Shown here piece by piece: positions 48,082-57,900 of a stretch of 64,000 bases of DNA. Under the pieces are notes generated by a model that ran no database searches, had not been told where the DNA came from, and saw nothing but the letters and a program-made list of their open reading frames with translations. The stretch comes from Oopsacas minuta (taxonomy: Eukaryota > Porifera > Hexactinellida > Lyssacinosida > Leucopsacidae): positions 38,682 to 102,681 of the forward strand of contig JAKMXF010000305.1 of the NCBI GenBank assembly GCA_024704765.1, read 5' to 3'. Each line of letters begins with the position of its first letter. Position 1 is the stretch's first letter. Both the position numbers and the translations under genes were made by a program.

Positions 48082-49386
48082 CAGGGTGACAAATAAGTTC
48101 TGTCCCATTAAAATTTATTATAGCTAAACCATGAACTAAGATATTGACTTGAAATTATGCTATAACTTAGCTAACTAAATATTGATTGATAATATATTCA
48201 ATTGTTCGATATAGCCTCCTATATTTTTGATTACAGCTCTTGGCCGGTTAGAGACGGACTCGACAGCGGCACATAACTTTTCCTGCGTGATCTTTTCCCA
48301 TTCTTGGGAGAAAGACGTTCTTAGAGACTTGATACTCTTGTGGGAAGTAGAGCACGTCTTTATCTCCAATATCACCTGCAACAAGAAGTCTATCGAGTTG
48401 AGATCTGGGGTGGAGGGAGGCCATTCCTCCTTGGAGAGAAGTCTGGGATATTGTTTCGTAACAACTGTTGGTTGACTTTCGCTGTGTGGCCTGGTGCACC
48501 GTCTTGCTGGAATTAAAATCGACGACTATTTGAACATGTTCTTACCAAGGCCTTTCATTATTGGGTCTAAAACATGCTCCTGATACTTAACAGCGCTTGC
48601 TTTTTTACCTGGGGGGTGGAACCAGTGGGATACGGCCTTTGCGGACACCCCCGCCCAAACCATCACTAATTGAAGATGCTGAACTCTTTGGTCGCATCAA
48701 TACTATTGTGGTATGGAAGATGGAGAAGAGGACAATACTCGATCGTTTGACGATTGCACTCCTGCTCGACTCTGGATATTTTCTCATCCGAGAACAAAAT
48801 TTCATCAAGACCTAATCTTGCGAACCGGCGATTAAGGCCTTGCTCCTGGCTAGCCTCTTTTCTGTAATCTATGCCGAAATATAATGAACTTTCCTGTTTT
48901 TGTAAGGAAATAGGCGCATATCGCTCTTAACAATTGTTTGGACCGATTCTCTTGATATATTGAGTTGTAGCACCATTTTACGCATCAAACGTTTCGAATT
49001 TCGCTGAATCCGATTACAGATAACCTTCTCTTCTGGGTAGTGATCGCAGATGTTGAACGTTCACTTCTCTATCTGTCTGAGGTACTACCAGTGTTCCTAT
49101 GTCTATTTATAGTTTGATATATCAATTTCCTGCGTGATTTGGGGAAATTGAGTATGTTCAATATTTCGCCCTGGCTTTCCGTTCTAAATATAAATTTACA
49201 ATTGGCCACCAAATTCTTCTCCATTTTGCCTAGAATCTTTTAACTTGTTCAGGATGTATAAATTACCTTGAATACTATTAATTATATATATATTGTGACT
49301 TATCTTATATTATTCTGTTCATTCAGGTTCTTTAATACAGAATGACACTTCACCACCATATGGGACAGAACTTATTTGTCACCCTG
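48082..49386 (-). mobile_element. DD37D-type mariner (1.3 kb), second family
   Basis: The ends CAGGGTGACAAATAAGTTCT are identical for 27 bases on both sides. TA precedes the left end (48080-48081); the right flank is CA. Minus-strand transposase remains fill the interior. Confidence 0.88.
48175..49224 (-). pseudogene. Mariner DD37D-type transposase, heavily decayed
   Basis: Starts MEKNLVANCKFIFRTESQGE at 49224. Recognisable pieces are RKLIYQTINRHRNTGSTSD (linker), LFSDEKISRVEQECNRQTIE-like sequence with the first Asp (about 48800), QQDGAPGHTAKVNQQLLRNN (second Asp), and after a shift KEEWPPSTPDLNSIDFLL (third Asp). The reconstructed spacing between the second and third Asp is 37. The C-terminus reads AVIKNIGGYIEQL. 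Multiple stops and shifts. Confidence 0.8.
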
Positions 49387-49827
49387 CATGCTAAATTTGA
49401 GATTAATTTGGCCAAATCAAATTCTATTTACCAGTGATTATTTCAATATTATTCATCAGAAGCCACTAAACAATCCGAAAATTTCAAAGTTCATACATTG
49501 GACCGATTTGGCTCAACCATATAATGGTTAACTTGCTTTAGGGTACTCTGCGACTGGAAAAATAGAATAATGCTGCTCTTTAGTATCATTATCAGAAAAT
49601 CTGGTTAATTGGGAACTCTGCTTAATCGGGACAAAGGGGGTGGAACCGATGTGTCTCGATTAAGCGGAGTTGACTGTATCATGTAATTTAATGAATTTAT
49701 TATATTTGAGCTTTTAGATTTATTTATTTATAGAGAATATTTTTTGGTGCTAGAAGCATTATCACAGGCCCTGTCTTTGTACAAGGTAAATTGACTTGTA
49801 TAATCATTATTCTTCATTTATTAAATA
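49387..49827. other. Spacer between two mariners, with a possible pogo/Tigger end
   Basis: At 49590-49678, CTGCTTAATCGGGACA and TGTCTCGATTAAGCGGAGTT, followed by GACTGTA, resemble a reverse-oriented pogo/Tigger terminus related to 11817-11905. The matching opposite end was not found. Confidence 0.35.
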
Positions 49828-51136
49828 CAGGATGACACATAAATACTGTTAGAAATATAAAAGGACTGAAAACAAAAACAATTGGAGTAATCGTTCTAAT
49901 ATTCTAAATTATGTTTAGATATAGTATAGGGTTGGAAATTAAGAAAGTATTACTCAAATATATCGCCTTTACCTTAATGCAGCTCTTCAGACGGACGATG
50001 AAAGAGTCTACACTGGCACACACATGCTCATCGAGAATATTTGACCACTCTCTTAATAATGTACTCTTAAGAACCTCAACTGAACGATGGGGTGTAGCGT
50101 TAACCCTCTCCTCCAATATAGACCATATAGAGAAGTCGAGGGGGTTAAGGTCTGGCGAACAAGGTGGCCACTCTTCGGAAGAAATGACACCCGGAAAAAT
50201 TGGTCTTGCACCACTTTTGAGTGGCTTTAGCCTTGTGAGCTGGGCAGAATCTTGCTGGAATACCCATAAGTCGTTTCCAAAATGTGATTGTGCCCAAGGC
50301 TTCGAAGCATTCTCAAGAATTGATTGCCGATAAACCGATTGGTTGATTTTCACACCTTGGGGGATAAATATCAAAGGTGTCCGATCAGGTGCAGTAACTC
50401 CGGCCCATATCATCACTGAAGCTGGTTTCTGCGTTCTAGAGATCCGGAGAGTAGATTCAGGTAAAGTACTCTTATCGGTGGCTAAAATCCTATGATTTTG
50501 CTTGTTTAGGACCTGCTGAACAGTAAATAATTTCTCATCAGAGAAAACGATCTGCTTGTGTCGACCATTGGTGAAACGTGAAAGCATGGCCTTGCATCTT
50601 TCCAACCTCATACTTTTATTTTTGGCTGTGAGGAGTTGTCTTTGTTTCATTTTGTACGCTTTCATGCCCAAATCATTACAAACAAGCCTCCGCATTGATT
50701 CCCTGTTTGTATTTGTTTCAATGGCCATTTTTCGGATACTTCGGGCGGAATTTCATTTAATCCGTTGTAACACCCTCTTGGTCAAAGAAATTGTCCGTGC
50801 AGTAAGTGGACGGCCAGGTCGTGGTCGGTCTAACACGTCCCCTGTATCAGCAAACCGTGATAAAGTTCGCGAAATAAGCATCCTATTGTACCTGAGCAAA
50901 GAGGCAATTTCACTTTTGCATTTTCCGGCCTTGAATAACTCAATAATAGCTGAACGACGAGTTCCATTACAAAATGTTGAAATTATAAAATTCTAAGTGA
51001 GATATGGCTGGTGTGATTTATTGAAATAAAATAGATATGTAGTACAATATATTGGATAAGTTTCAACGCTATTGAATTATATTCATCCAAAATATGGTAG
51101 TTCTAAAAGTTGTAACAGTATTTATGTGTCACCCTG
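49828..51136 (-). mobile_element. DD37D mariner (1.31 kb), third family
   Basis: The left end CAGGATGACACATAAATACT and the complement of the right end CAGGGTGACACATAAATACT differ at one base in the first twenty. TA lies on both sides (49826-49827, 51137-51138). It contains the longest open transposase stretch in the window. Confidence 0.92.
49904..50967 (-). pseudogene. Mariner DD37D transposase, nearly full length with compensating frameshifts
   Basis: From 50728 a 274-codon frame is open. It has VFSDEKLFTVQQVLNKQNHR (first Asp), SVMIWAGVTAPDRTPLIF, WVFQQDSA (second Asp) and PPCSPDLNPLDFSIWSIL (third Asp). Spacing is 37. Upstream, the DNA-binding part with RPRPGRPLTARTISLTKRV is in the same frame but separated by TGA. 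The start near 50967 needs one further shift. Between QQDSA and GVISSEEW the frame is wrong: a missing C turns PAHKAKATQKW into nonsense, and an extra T in a T5 run restores it. The C-terminus overruns the likely original stop near 49950. Confidence 0.9.
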
Positions 51137-51138
51137 TA

Positions 51139-52551
51139 TATTCATTAATAATATCTAAGAGTGGCTTACATTTATATCCCAATTTCCTTAATAGGAATGA
51201 TCGCTAGATTCCATCGATGGATCTACAATGCGGGAAAATCATTTAACAAACATTTTTAAGACTTTCTTGGTTATTACAGATTCTCTAAGAAAGATTATTG
51301 GAATATGACTAAGAATTGTTTTAAATACCAACCTAGAATTATTCTTAGAATTGACTCTAATTCTACAATTTAACTAAGAATTTGACTTAGAATTTTCATA
51401 AATACGAACTTTGAATTATTCTGAAATTGTTTATTAATGCAAGTTTCAGCAACTTCTCGAAATAATTAATAGAACTTGAATTTAGAATTTTTGAATAAGG
51501 CCCTTATTGCTCTAGATTAAACCCCCATTACCCTTTGTTCAGCTTTAGATGCTGCAATAAGCGTAATCGATGTTTAAACTAGAGTAGGTTTTCTCCAACC
51601 ATAATAGGATATGGCCACACTTTTTAAAGAATTTATATCATGACCACACCCAAGTTCGACATATTTAGTCAAGTTAGGCAATGTTTGGTAAAATTTGATC
51701 ATGTTTGGCCAATCTTCGTCAAGTTGGTTAAGTTTGGTTTAGTTAGTCATGGAGCTTCTACTTGTCCAAATCAAAATAACAAATCTCTGTGATCACAATT
51801 TGTCTCGTTTGGTCATATGACCACAGGTTGGGAGACCATGATCTAGATTCTAAACTAATACAAACTATACCCACGCATTTTATTGGTTAGGCCAGATTAT
51901 ACCCGGAGATATTCTAAAACAGGTGTATCATCTGGACCTTTACACCGAGACCCTTTCTAATTCACAACAGTTTACTTTGCACATTTAGCAATTTCCTTGC
52001 ATCCAATTGTTAATTCAGTTCTTGATAAGTGATTACCGTATTTCGCTGAATAAGCATCGTGAGCCAGAAAACACTATAGGATTTGTTAATAAATTTTTTT
52101 AACATAATCTAGAATAATTATTTAATGAAAATTACTTCTCATTGACTAGGCGACAAACTATGATAATATGTTTCGCAAAATCATGGTCTTTTCAAAAATT
52201 GAAAACACCTATACGGAAAAATGGCCATAAAAAATCTAAAATACCAATCTAAAGTAAATCTGAGAGAAAATAAGGAGCGCATGTTGAGCGCGATCCATAT
52301 CGTCCGGAGCGCTTATTCTCTGACTATAGATAATAACAACAATTGCATAAAAATTTAGTGCAACTACTATACTTGGGGAACCATTATAGACTTGACAATT
52401 TTGACCTACTTTTTTAATCACTATAATTATGAGTGTGGATTTTGGGAGACATTTAGATAAACATTACCTCCCAAAATTGAAATTTACCTCCATAAGTTGG
52501 TAATTCTAGGTGAATCTTTCTGATACAATTTCTTATATATGCTAAATCTGT
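51139..52551. other. Intron sequence with simple-pattern stretches
   Basis: At 51290-51430 AGAATT/AATTCT-type words recur many times. At 51655-51735 the word AAGTTNGGTCAAGTTTGG-like recurs imperfectly. No ORF family was recognised. Confidence 0.35.
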
Positions 52552-54052
52552 TTAAAGACGCTTATTTATTGTTAGGGTAATAAAACTCTTACTTTCTGAC
52601 TTCAGATTTAACCGGTTATTGCATATTGTCTTTAATATATGAACGAAATCAAAGGTGAGAAATAGGATTCGATTTGAATTAGAAGCCTGAGGAACTTGAG
52701 TTTCCAGCTTACCACTTTTAAAGAAGAGCTTGAACAATTTTACATTGAGACAATAGTTGTCGATAGAGATAATATCTATAAATAGGCCATAACACTCAAT
52801 ATCTTGAACACAGGATCCACTATCGTAAATATTCTTTCTGTTGAAAGAGATGCGCAGGTTAACAGACGAACAATGCAAGACCATTATTTCTGTAGACTAG
52901 ATACCATAATTGCAGATACAGTTTTGATTGGATCTTCTGGTATCAAACTAGCCCTGTATATCTCACTACCGATGTATGAAATATCCGATTTCATATGAAT
53001 TCATCCATTTCGACAATAACATGCTTTTCAGCATCACAGAAAGAACGAGTCTCTTGTTTGAGGAAGGTAAAACAGTCACTTTAAAGGCCGGATAAGGAAT
53101 ATAACTTGATTAGAGTATTTACATGGGGAAGAGTTAGACAAGGCATTTGCTCAAATGTGTTTTGAGGGCCTTTATTTGTTTTAATACATTATATCTACGC
53201 CTGTTTTGAGGAACAGGGCTGTTTTCTAACTGGCATTGTATGAATTCCAGTCTTGAAACTTCGGGATAACAGGTAATTCGAAATCTGATTCATTAGTCTG
53301 TAAAGTGTTTGTTGCCTGTTTACTATTGTCTCTTGCCAAAGAAATATGTGTAGCATTCGTATCAGAATTATATGATTCATTGGGATGTGCTGATTTGGAT
53401 GCTCCATCAAGTATATTTTCTATTTGTCGAATATCGCTATTGATGTTAGAGAGAGAAGAAAAGGTTCCCCACTAGAATAAGCTCTAACAGATATATGGGA
53501 ATGTACTATCAAGTACATGTTTACAAGAGTATCACTATTTGCGAGACTTGTGCGCATAAAAACAATACTATTTGGCACAGGATGCCATAATGGCCATGTT
53601 CTAGACAAGGAGAGCAAAGGTAATTGGTCTGAAATATCAGAAAACTGCATTTTGAACTTATCTATCTCTTCTGCTTCTGATTTCAAGCCTCAAAATTTGG
53701 TTGAATAGTTCATCTTCTCTTAATTCTAGGGGCGCCTGCGATTAGTATTAGATTAGTAGTATAATGGACAATCTGGTGGAAATACAGGTGCAACGCCATC
53801 TTTCAGCTTGAGATGACTCGAGGGATTTCACGAAAGGTTCCATCTCCATTTGGAACTTTGTGACTGTATTCTCTCCGTGATAATGTTTATCACAAATATA
53901 GACAGACTTCAATTACCTGAATCATCCCTCCGAAGAGCCCTAATCCAAGATTGTCTGAGTTCAGGTCGTTTATTAGGTAATTTGAATATAGGTACAGTTT
54001 CGTTTGTCGATTTGTAGTTGCATTTGCACTCAGGAGTGGAGCAGCGATTAGG
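52552..54052 (-). pseudogene. THAP-domain P-element-like transposase relic
   Basis: From about 54052 the minus strand reads IPNRCSTPECKCNYKSTNE, VPIFKLPNKRPELRQSWIRA and LRRDDSGN, then (after a shift) YICDKHYHGE: a THAP zinc finger (C-x4-C, conserved Pro and Trp, C-x2-H). The first in-frame codon is ATA where ATG is expected. It continues with LKLKDGVAPVFPPDCP (53764-53810), the usual linker after THAP in such transposases. The piece 52884-52552 contains FLTFDFVHILKTICNN (motif at 52615-52653), like the FDPxHLLKNIRNN motif of P-element/THAP9 transposases. Stops and shifts are frequent and the C-terminal part is missing. No terminal repeats were found. Confidence 0.7.
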
Positions 54053-54692
54053 TATTATTGATAGTACTCAACAATGGTAAAATGCTAAATAAGCAGAAAA
54101 AAGTACTAAGTTAATTAAATACGGATAAAACAAGCATAAACACAAGGATAAAGATCAAGAGTGACAGAATACGAACAGTAACTGAGTATATGAATATCTA
54201 TAGTACGACTGAATAATTATTTCTATCTTGTTTATATATTCAAATGAATTTTCAATTGTTTTGGTTAGATAGAACTAAATGTTCAACTTTGTGGCTCATT
54301 AATAAATCCAGTCTGTAATAGCATCCATGGCCCCATTTTCCCTTAATAATATGTAGTCATAAGTTTGGTAGACAAGGTTTGACCATATTTGACAATAAAT
54401 TGAAGAAATCACCAATTTCACAGTACATCGTGGACCCCATCCGTGGTCCATATTTCAATTGTTAATGTGAGGCCTTATGTATAGTAGGCTATGGTATGAC
54501 TATTCACTAGATAAAATGTGATTAAAAATTTTGTAATTCAGCATTCTTATATCACAAGTTTATCATTATACGTTTAGTAGATTTAGTATCAACGATATAT
54601 ACAAATAATATAAGTATTCAGGAGGGTACAAAGTTTATTTGAAATTATTGTGTTTGCATTTTATATTTTACAGTGTTCTATGATTATTTTAG
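54053..54692 (+). other. 3' part of the intron before the next LATS exon
   Basis: AT-rich. It ends TGATTATTTTAG (AG at 54691-54692). An alternative acceptor, TTTTACAG at 54667-54673, would add bases that do not fit the protein. Confidence 0.6.
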
Positions 54693-54916
54693 GTCTTGAA
54701 AAAAGAAGGATATACCCAATTATGTGATTGGTGGTCAGTTGGAGTTATTATGTATGAGATGCTTATTGGACAACCACCATTCTTCGCAAATTCTGCTGCC
54801 GAAACCCAGTTTAAGATACTTAATTGGCAGAAATATCTTAGATTTCCCCATCAAATCAAGATTTCAAGGGCCAGCAAAGATTTAATCATTTCTCTTTGCC
54901 GAGATCCATTAACCAG
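54693..54916 (+). CDS. LATS: LATS/Warts kinase, C-lobe exon
   Basis: The exon follows APE-coding sequence in phase 0 and reads VLKKEGYTQLCDWWSVGVIM, YEMLIGQPPFFANSAAETQF and ILNWQKYLRFP, ending LIISLCRDPLTR at donor CCAG/GTGACT (54917), phase 2. This covers kinase subdomains IX-X. DWWSVG and GQPPF match LATS closely. The remaining part, the LGxxG helix, the AGC C-tail and the phosphorylated hydrophobic motif, is not found in the 9 kb that follow, so the next exon is probably beyond the right edge. No defects are seen. Confidence 0.96.
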
Positions 54917-55019
54917 GTGACTCCTTCAGTTGACTAATTCTTTCTAAACTATTTTGTCAGTATTTGGCCTAACTAGGTACTTTATATGCTGTGGAAAAAG
55001 CAATTAAAAATACATTGGT

Positions 55020-55097
55020 CAAGGGACGTCTCATAACGAACTCAAAATTGGATCAATTTCCATATAACCATGGATGACATCGATTTCGTGTAGATTG
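55020..55097 (+). repeat. Dispersed repeat, copy 2
   Basis: Related to 28667-28750 in the same orientation. It stops where the 55102 element begins. Confidence 0.5.
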
Positions 55098-55101
55098 ACA
55101 C

Positions 55102-55513
55102 CAGTGCTGCAAATTAGTCTTACAATGTGACCCGTGACCCATGACCCACATGACCCATCGATTATCTCCTGACCCATCTTGACCCATTAACTTTTGAAAC
55201 ACAACACAGTTTACCACTAAGAGATTCATCTTCTTTGGATTCGATTAGAATAACTAGAAGTGTTTTGAAAATTAATTGTCATTCAATTTTCAGCATTAGT
55301 AAATTCTTGACAATAATAGTCCCACGACAAAATATGATTGTTGGTAATACTAGTACCTTCCAGACATTAATGTGTAGCAAATCATCTATAACTTCGTTGT
55401 ATTTTTCTAAATGCACTAAATGCATATAAGTACTGGTGGATCATGACCCATCAAGCATGACCCAAGCAAGACCCATCGACCCATCTGACCCATTGACCCA
55501 TTTGCAGCTCTTG
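55102..55513. mobile_element. Possible hAT-like MITE rich in GACCCAT
   Basis: The left edge CAGTGCTGCAAAT and the complement of the right edge (about AAGAGCTGCAAAT) form a short inverted repeat. GACCCAT-like words are clustered at both ends (five or so at 55128-55188, seven or so at 55444-55500), all in the same orientation. The flanking octamers ATTGACAC/GTGTACAC match at only five positions, so the target duplication is doubtful. Confidence 0.4.
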
Positions 55514-56944
55514 TGTACACAACTCTCCCCCAAGTAATCGTATATCATGATTACTGATCATCAACCTAACACATTAGAAAATATTTGTACTGTAAAGGAC
55601 ATTTCTACCCCTATGTAATAGGAACAAATCAACAAATCAAATTTCAGTATTTCATTTTAATTTAGTTCTTGGCTGCTAATTATTTGGCTTAGTGTACTAT
55701 TATTAACTAACCACTTGAACGACGGTGGACAGTAGGGGTCAATTGGAAGAGCTGCTAATCCATAGGTGCTTTGTTGAAAAATTGAGGTTATAGACATAGC
55801 AACCCCCCACCCTTCACCAGTACACGATAGCTTTCCAAAACTCTTGCCTTGGGCCCCTACACTTCTCAAAAGGTGCCTTTTGAACTCCCTTTAAATTTCA
55901 AATTTTGTATTGATTAACACAATTTTGGTAATTTTGGACTCGATTTCGATTCTAAAGACAATTCCATCTCCAGAAGTTTGAGAACAAATATAGTACAAGA
56001 TGTCTATAAACCTTTTTCGTGAATAGTATCTATTTTCCACATAAACTTAGACTCTTGTATCAGTAGTATATATATTAATTCTAGTAATTGCAATTAATAT
56101 TGAGCCATAAACAAAATGGTGTAATTAAATCATTGAAATGTGTGAAACTATACTCAGTTAACTGAGTAGTGTCGCACAAGTAGTGATTGGATGTGCTCAG
56201 TCGGAAATGGAGAGGAATTTGTTGTTACATTCTGTACTACTAAGAAAACAATATTTCCAGATATATCCAATTAACCACTTGAACGATGGTGAATTTCGAT
56301 TAACACGTTTCAAAAATTGGATTAAATAGTGGAGGTTTGGTGGATTTGAACCATAGTTGTAGCTCGGGGTTGCTGGCAACCCCAACGGAAATCCCTGGAT
56401 TCCTGGGGATTCTAGCACCCTCTGCATGATGCTGTTGCTATTAATCCCAAGCCAATTCTTAGCAATCCCATGAGGAATGCTAGTTACTCCTCTTATTTGA
56501 ACACATTCTAAACGTATCCCTTCAGTGGTTTATTGTGTCCGATAAGAAAATTAAGTAGCACTAAGACCCAAAATTTATTACGTGTTTTGATCATTGTATC
56601 CATAAATGTGAAATTCTATCAAGGGTCCAATACTTCTTGGTCATCACCCCTTTGTCTCTGAACTTTGAGATTGTTTGAACACTTTTTGTAATGGTGTGTT
56701 CGTATGTATGATATTATTGGGGTACCATGTACAGTGACTGTGTCAGAATTACTTCCCAAGTGACAAACTGATGATCTCCCTGCTACGATTCTAGCAAATA
56801 CGGTTAATTAGCAATTGATTTGTGTGCAGGCCAAACTCGATTGCATTTGACTTACGCAGAACGCATTTTCCACATTTTCGGATTCTTATGTATGTTTATA
56901 TTTATTCACTAACCAAACAAAAGTATTTTACACCACTAAGTATA

Positions 56945-57191
56945 CACTTCCTGGTCAAAAGTATTGGGACACCATACCAATGACACATGTGACATATTGA
57001 ACTTTGTGAGAATACATGTATTGAATATTCTGTGGATATATCAGAAAAGGTGATTGTAATCATAAAATTAATGATAGAATTAAGTTCACAAAAGTTTGAA
57101 ACTATCTTCAGCCTATACAACTAAAGTACGATGCATATTTGTGCCATGTGTCAATTGTGGCGAGTGTTCCAATATTTCTGGCCAGGGAGTG
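56945..57191. mobile_element. Tc1/mariner-type MITE, 247 bp
   Basis: The left end CACTTCCTGGTCAAAAGTAT and the complement of the right end CACTCCCTGGCCAGAAATAT are imperfect inverted repeats continuing for about 45 bases (GGGACACC..., TGACACAT). TA flanks both sides (56943-56944, 57192-57193). There is no coding capacity. Confidence 0.85.
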
Positions 57192-57459
57192 TATTATTGA
57201 TTTCCTACCTATGCAGCTAATATTTGAACATGCATACGATAATATTCATCAATGAACTTTTGAATATGTTAGTCAACTTTATCCTGATTAAATATTTTTT
57301 CCAATTAGATATTTTCTAGGCATACTTTACTCATTATATTGATAATGAGCTAAGTAATCATTCAATTGCTATTTGACCATTCAAATGAGATCAAATCTGA
57401 TATAATATTTGATATCATCTCTGTATCACCCCAGTATTAATTTTTATTATTTGGTGAAA

Positions 57460-57900
57460 CTTCGCTTGTTCGCGCTCTGCAGCTTGCGAACACTGTGTTC
57501 GCATTTAACTCACCACTTCGAGCCTTTAATTTTTTAATATGTAATATTATTTATATATGACTTGAAATAGCGAGATTCAGAATCACAGTGGTCGATTACC
57601 CCAATATAACTGTTCAAACCAAGTTCTAGCAAAGTTTCAATTATCTTCATAAAATCAATATTATATTTATATATGATAAACTTGAAAATGTGAAGTTCAG
57701 ATTTTGCGTACTTTGATACCCTATTGTAGCCGTTGAGAGCAAGTCTTACCATTATTTTGAGATTACATATATATTTACTTTATATATTCATTAAACCAAA
57801 TTCACATATGGTTAATTTAAACGTGTGAGATTCGGATTCAGCAGAATCGATATATTTATTCATGTTTTCTTGAATTCTGTTTACTTTCTCTATATACATG
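57460..57900 (+). repeat. Dispersed repeat, copy 2
   Basis: AACTTGAAAATGTGAAGTTC, GTAGCCGTTGAGAGCAAG and GAGATTCGGATTCAGCA follow the order seen at 36540-36790. The upstream block with ACTTCGCTTGTTCGCGCTC resembles 33668-33790. Confidence 0.55.

Larger units (their letters stand above)
54917..56942. other. Intron sequence with repeats and a possible hAT-like MITE
   Basis: Holds the repeat copy at 55020-55097 and the GACCCAT-rich element at 55102-55513. A shared short segment, ACCACTTGAACGA with GGTG, occurs at about 55710 and 56274. No gene was recognised. Confidence 0.4.

Noticed and set aside
50556-50996. Plus-strand ORF of 146 codons
   Set aside because: It is a shadow of the minus-strand DD37D transposase N-terminus.
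55657-56427. Two minus-strand ORFs sharing PSFKWL
   Set aside because: The shared part is a short segment (ACCACTTGAACGA with GGTG). The rest differs and no family is recognised.
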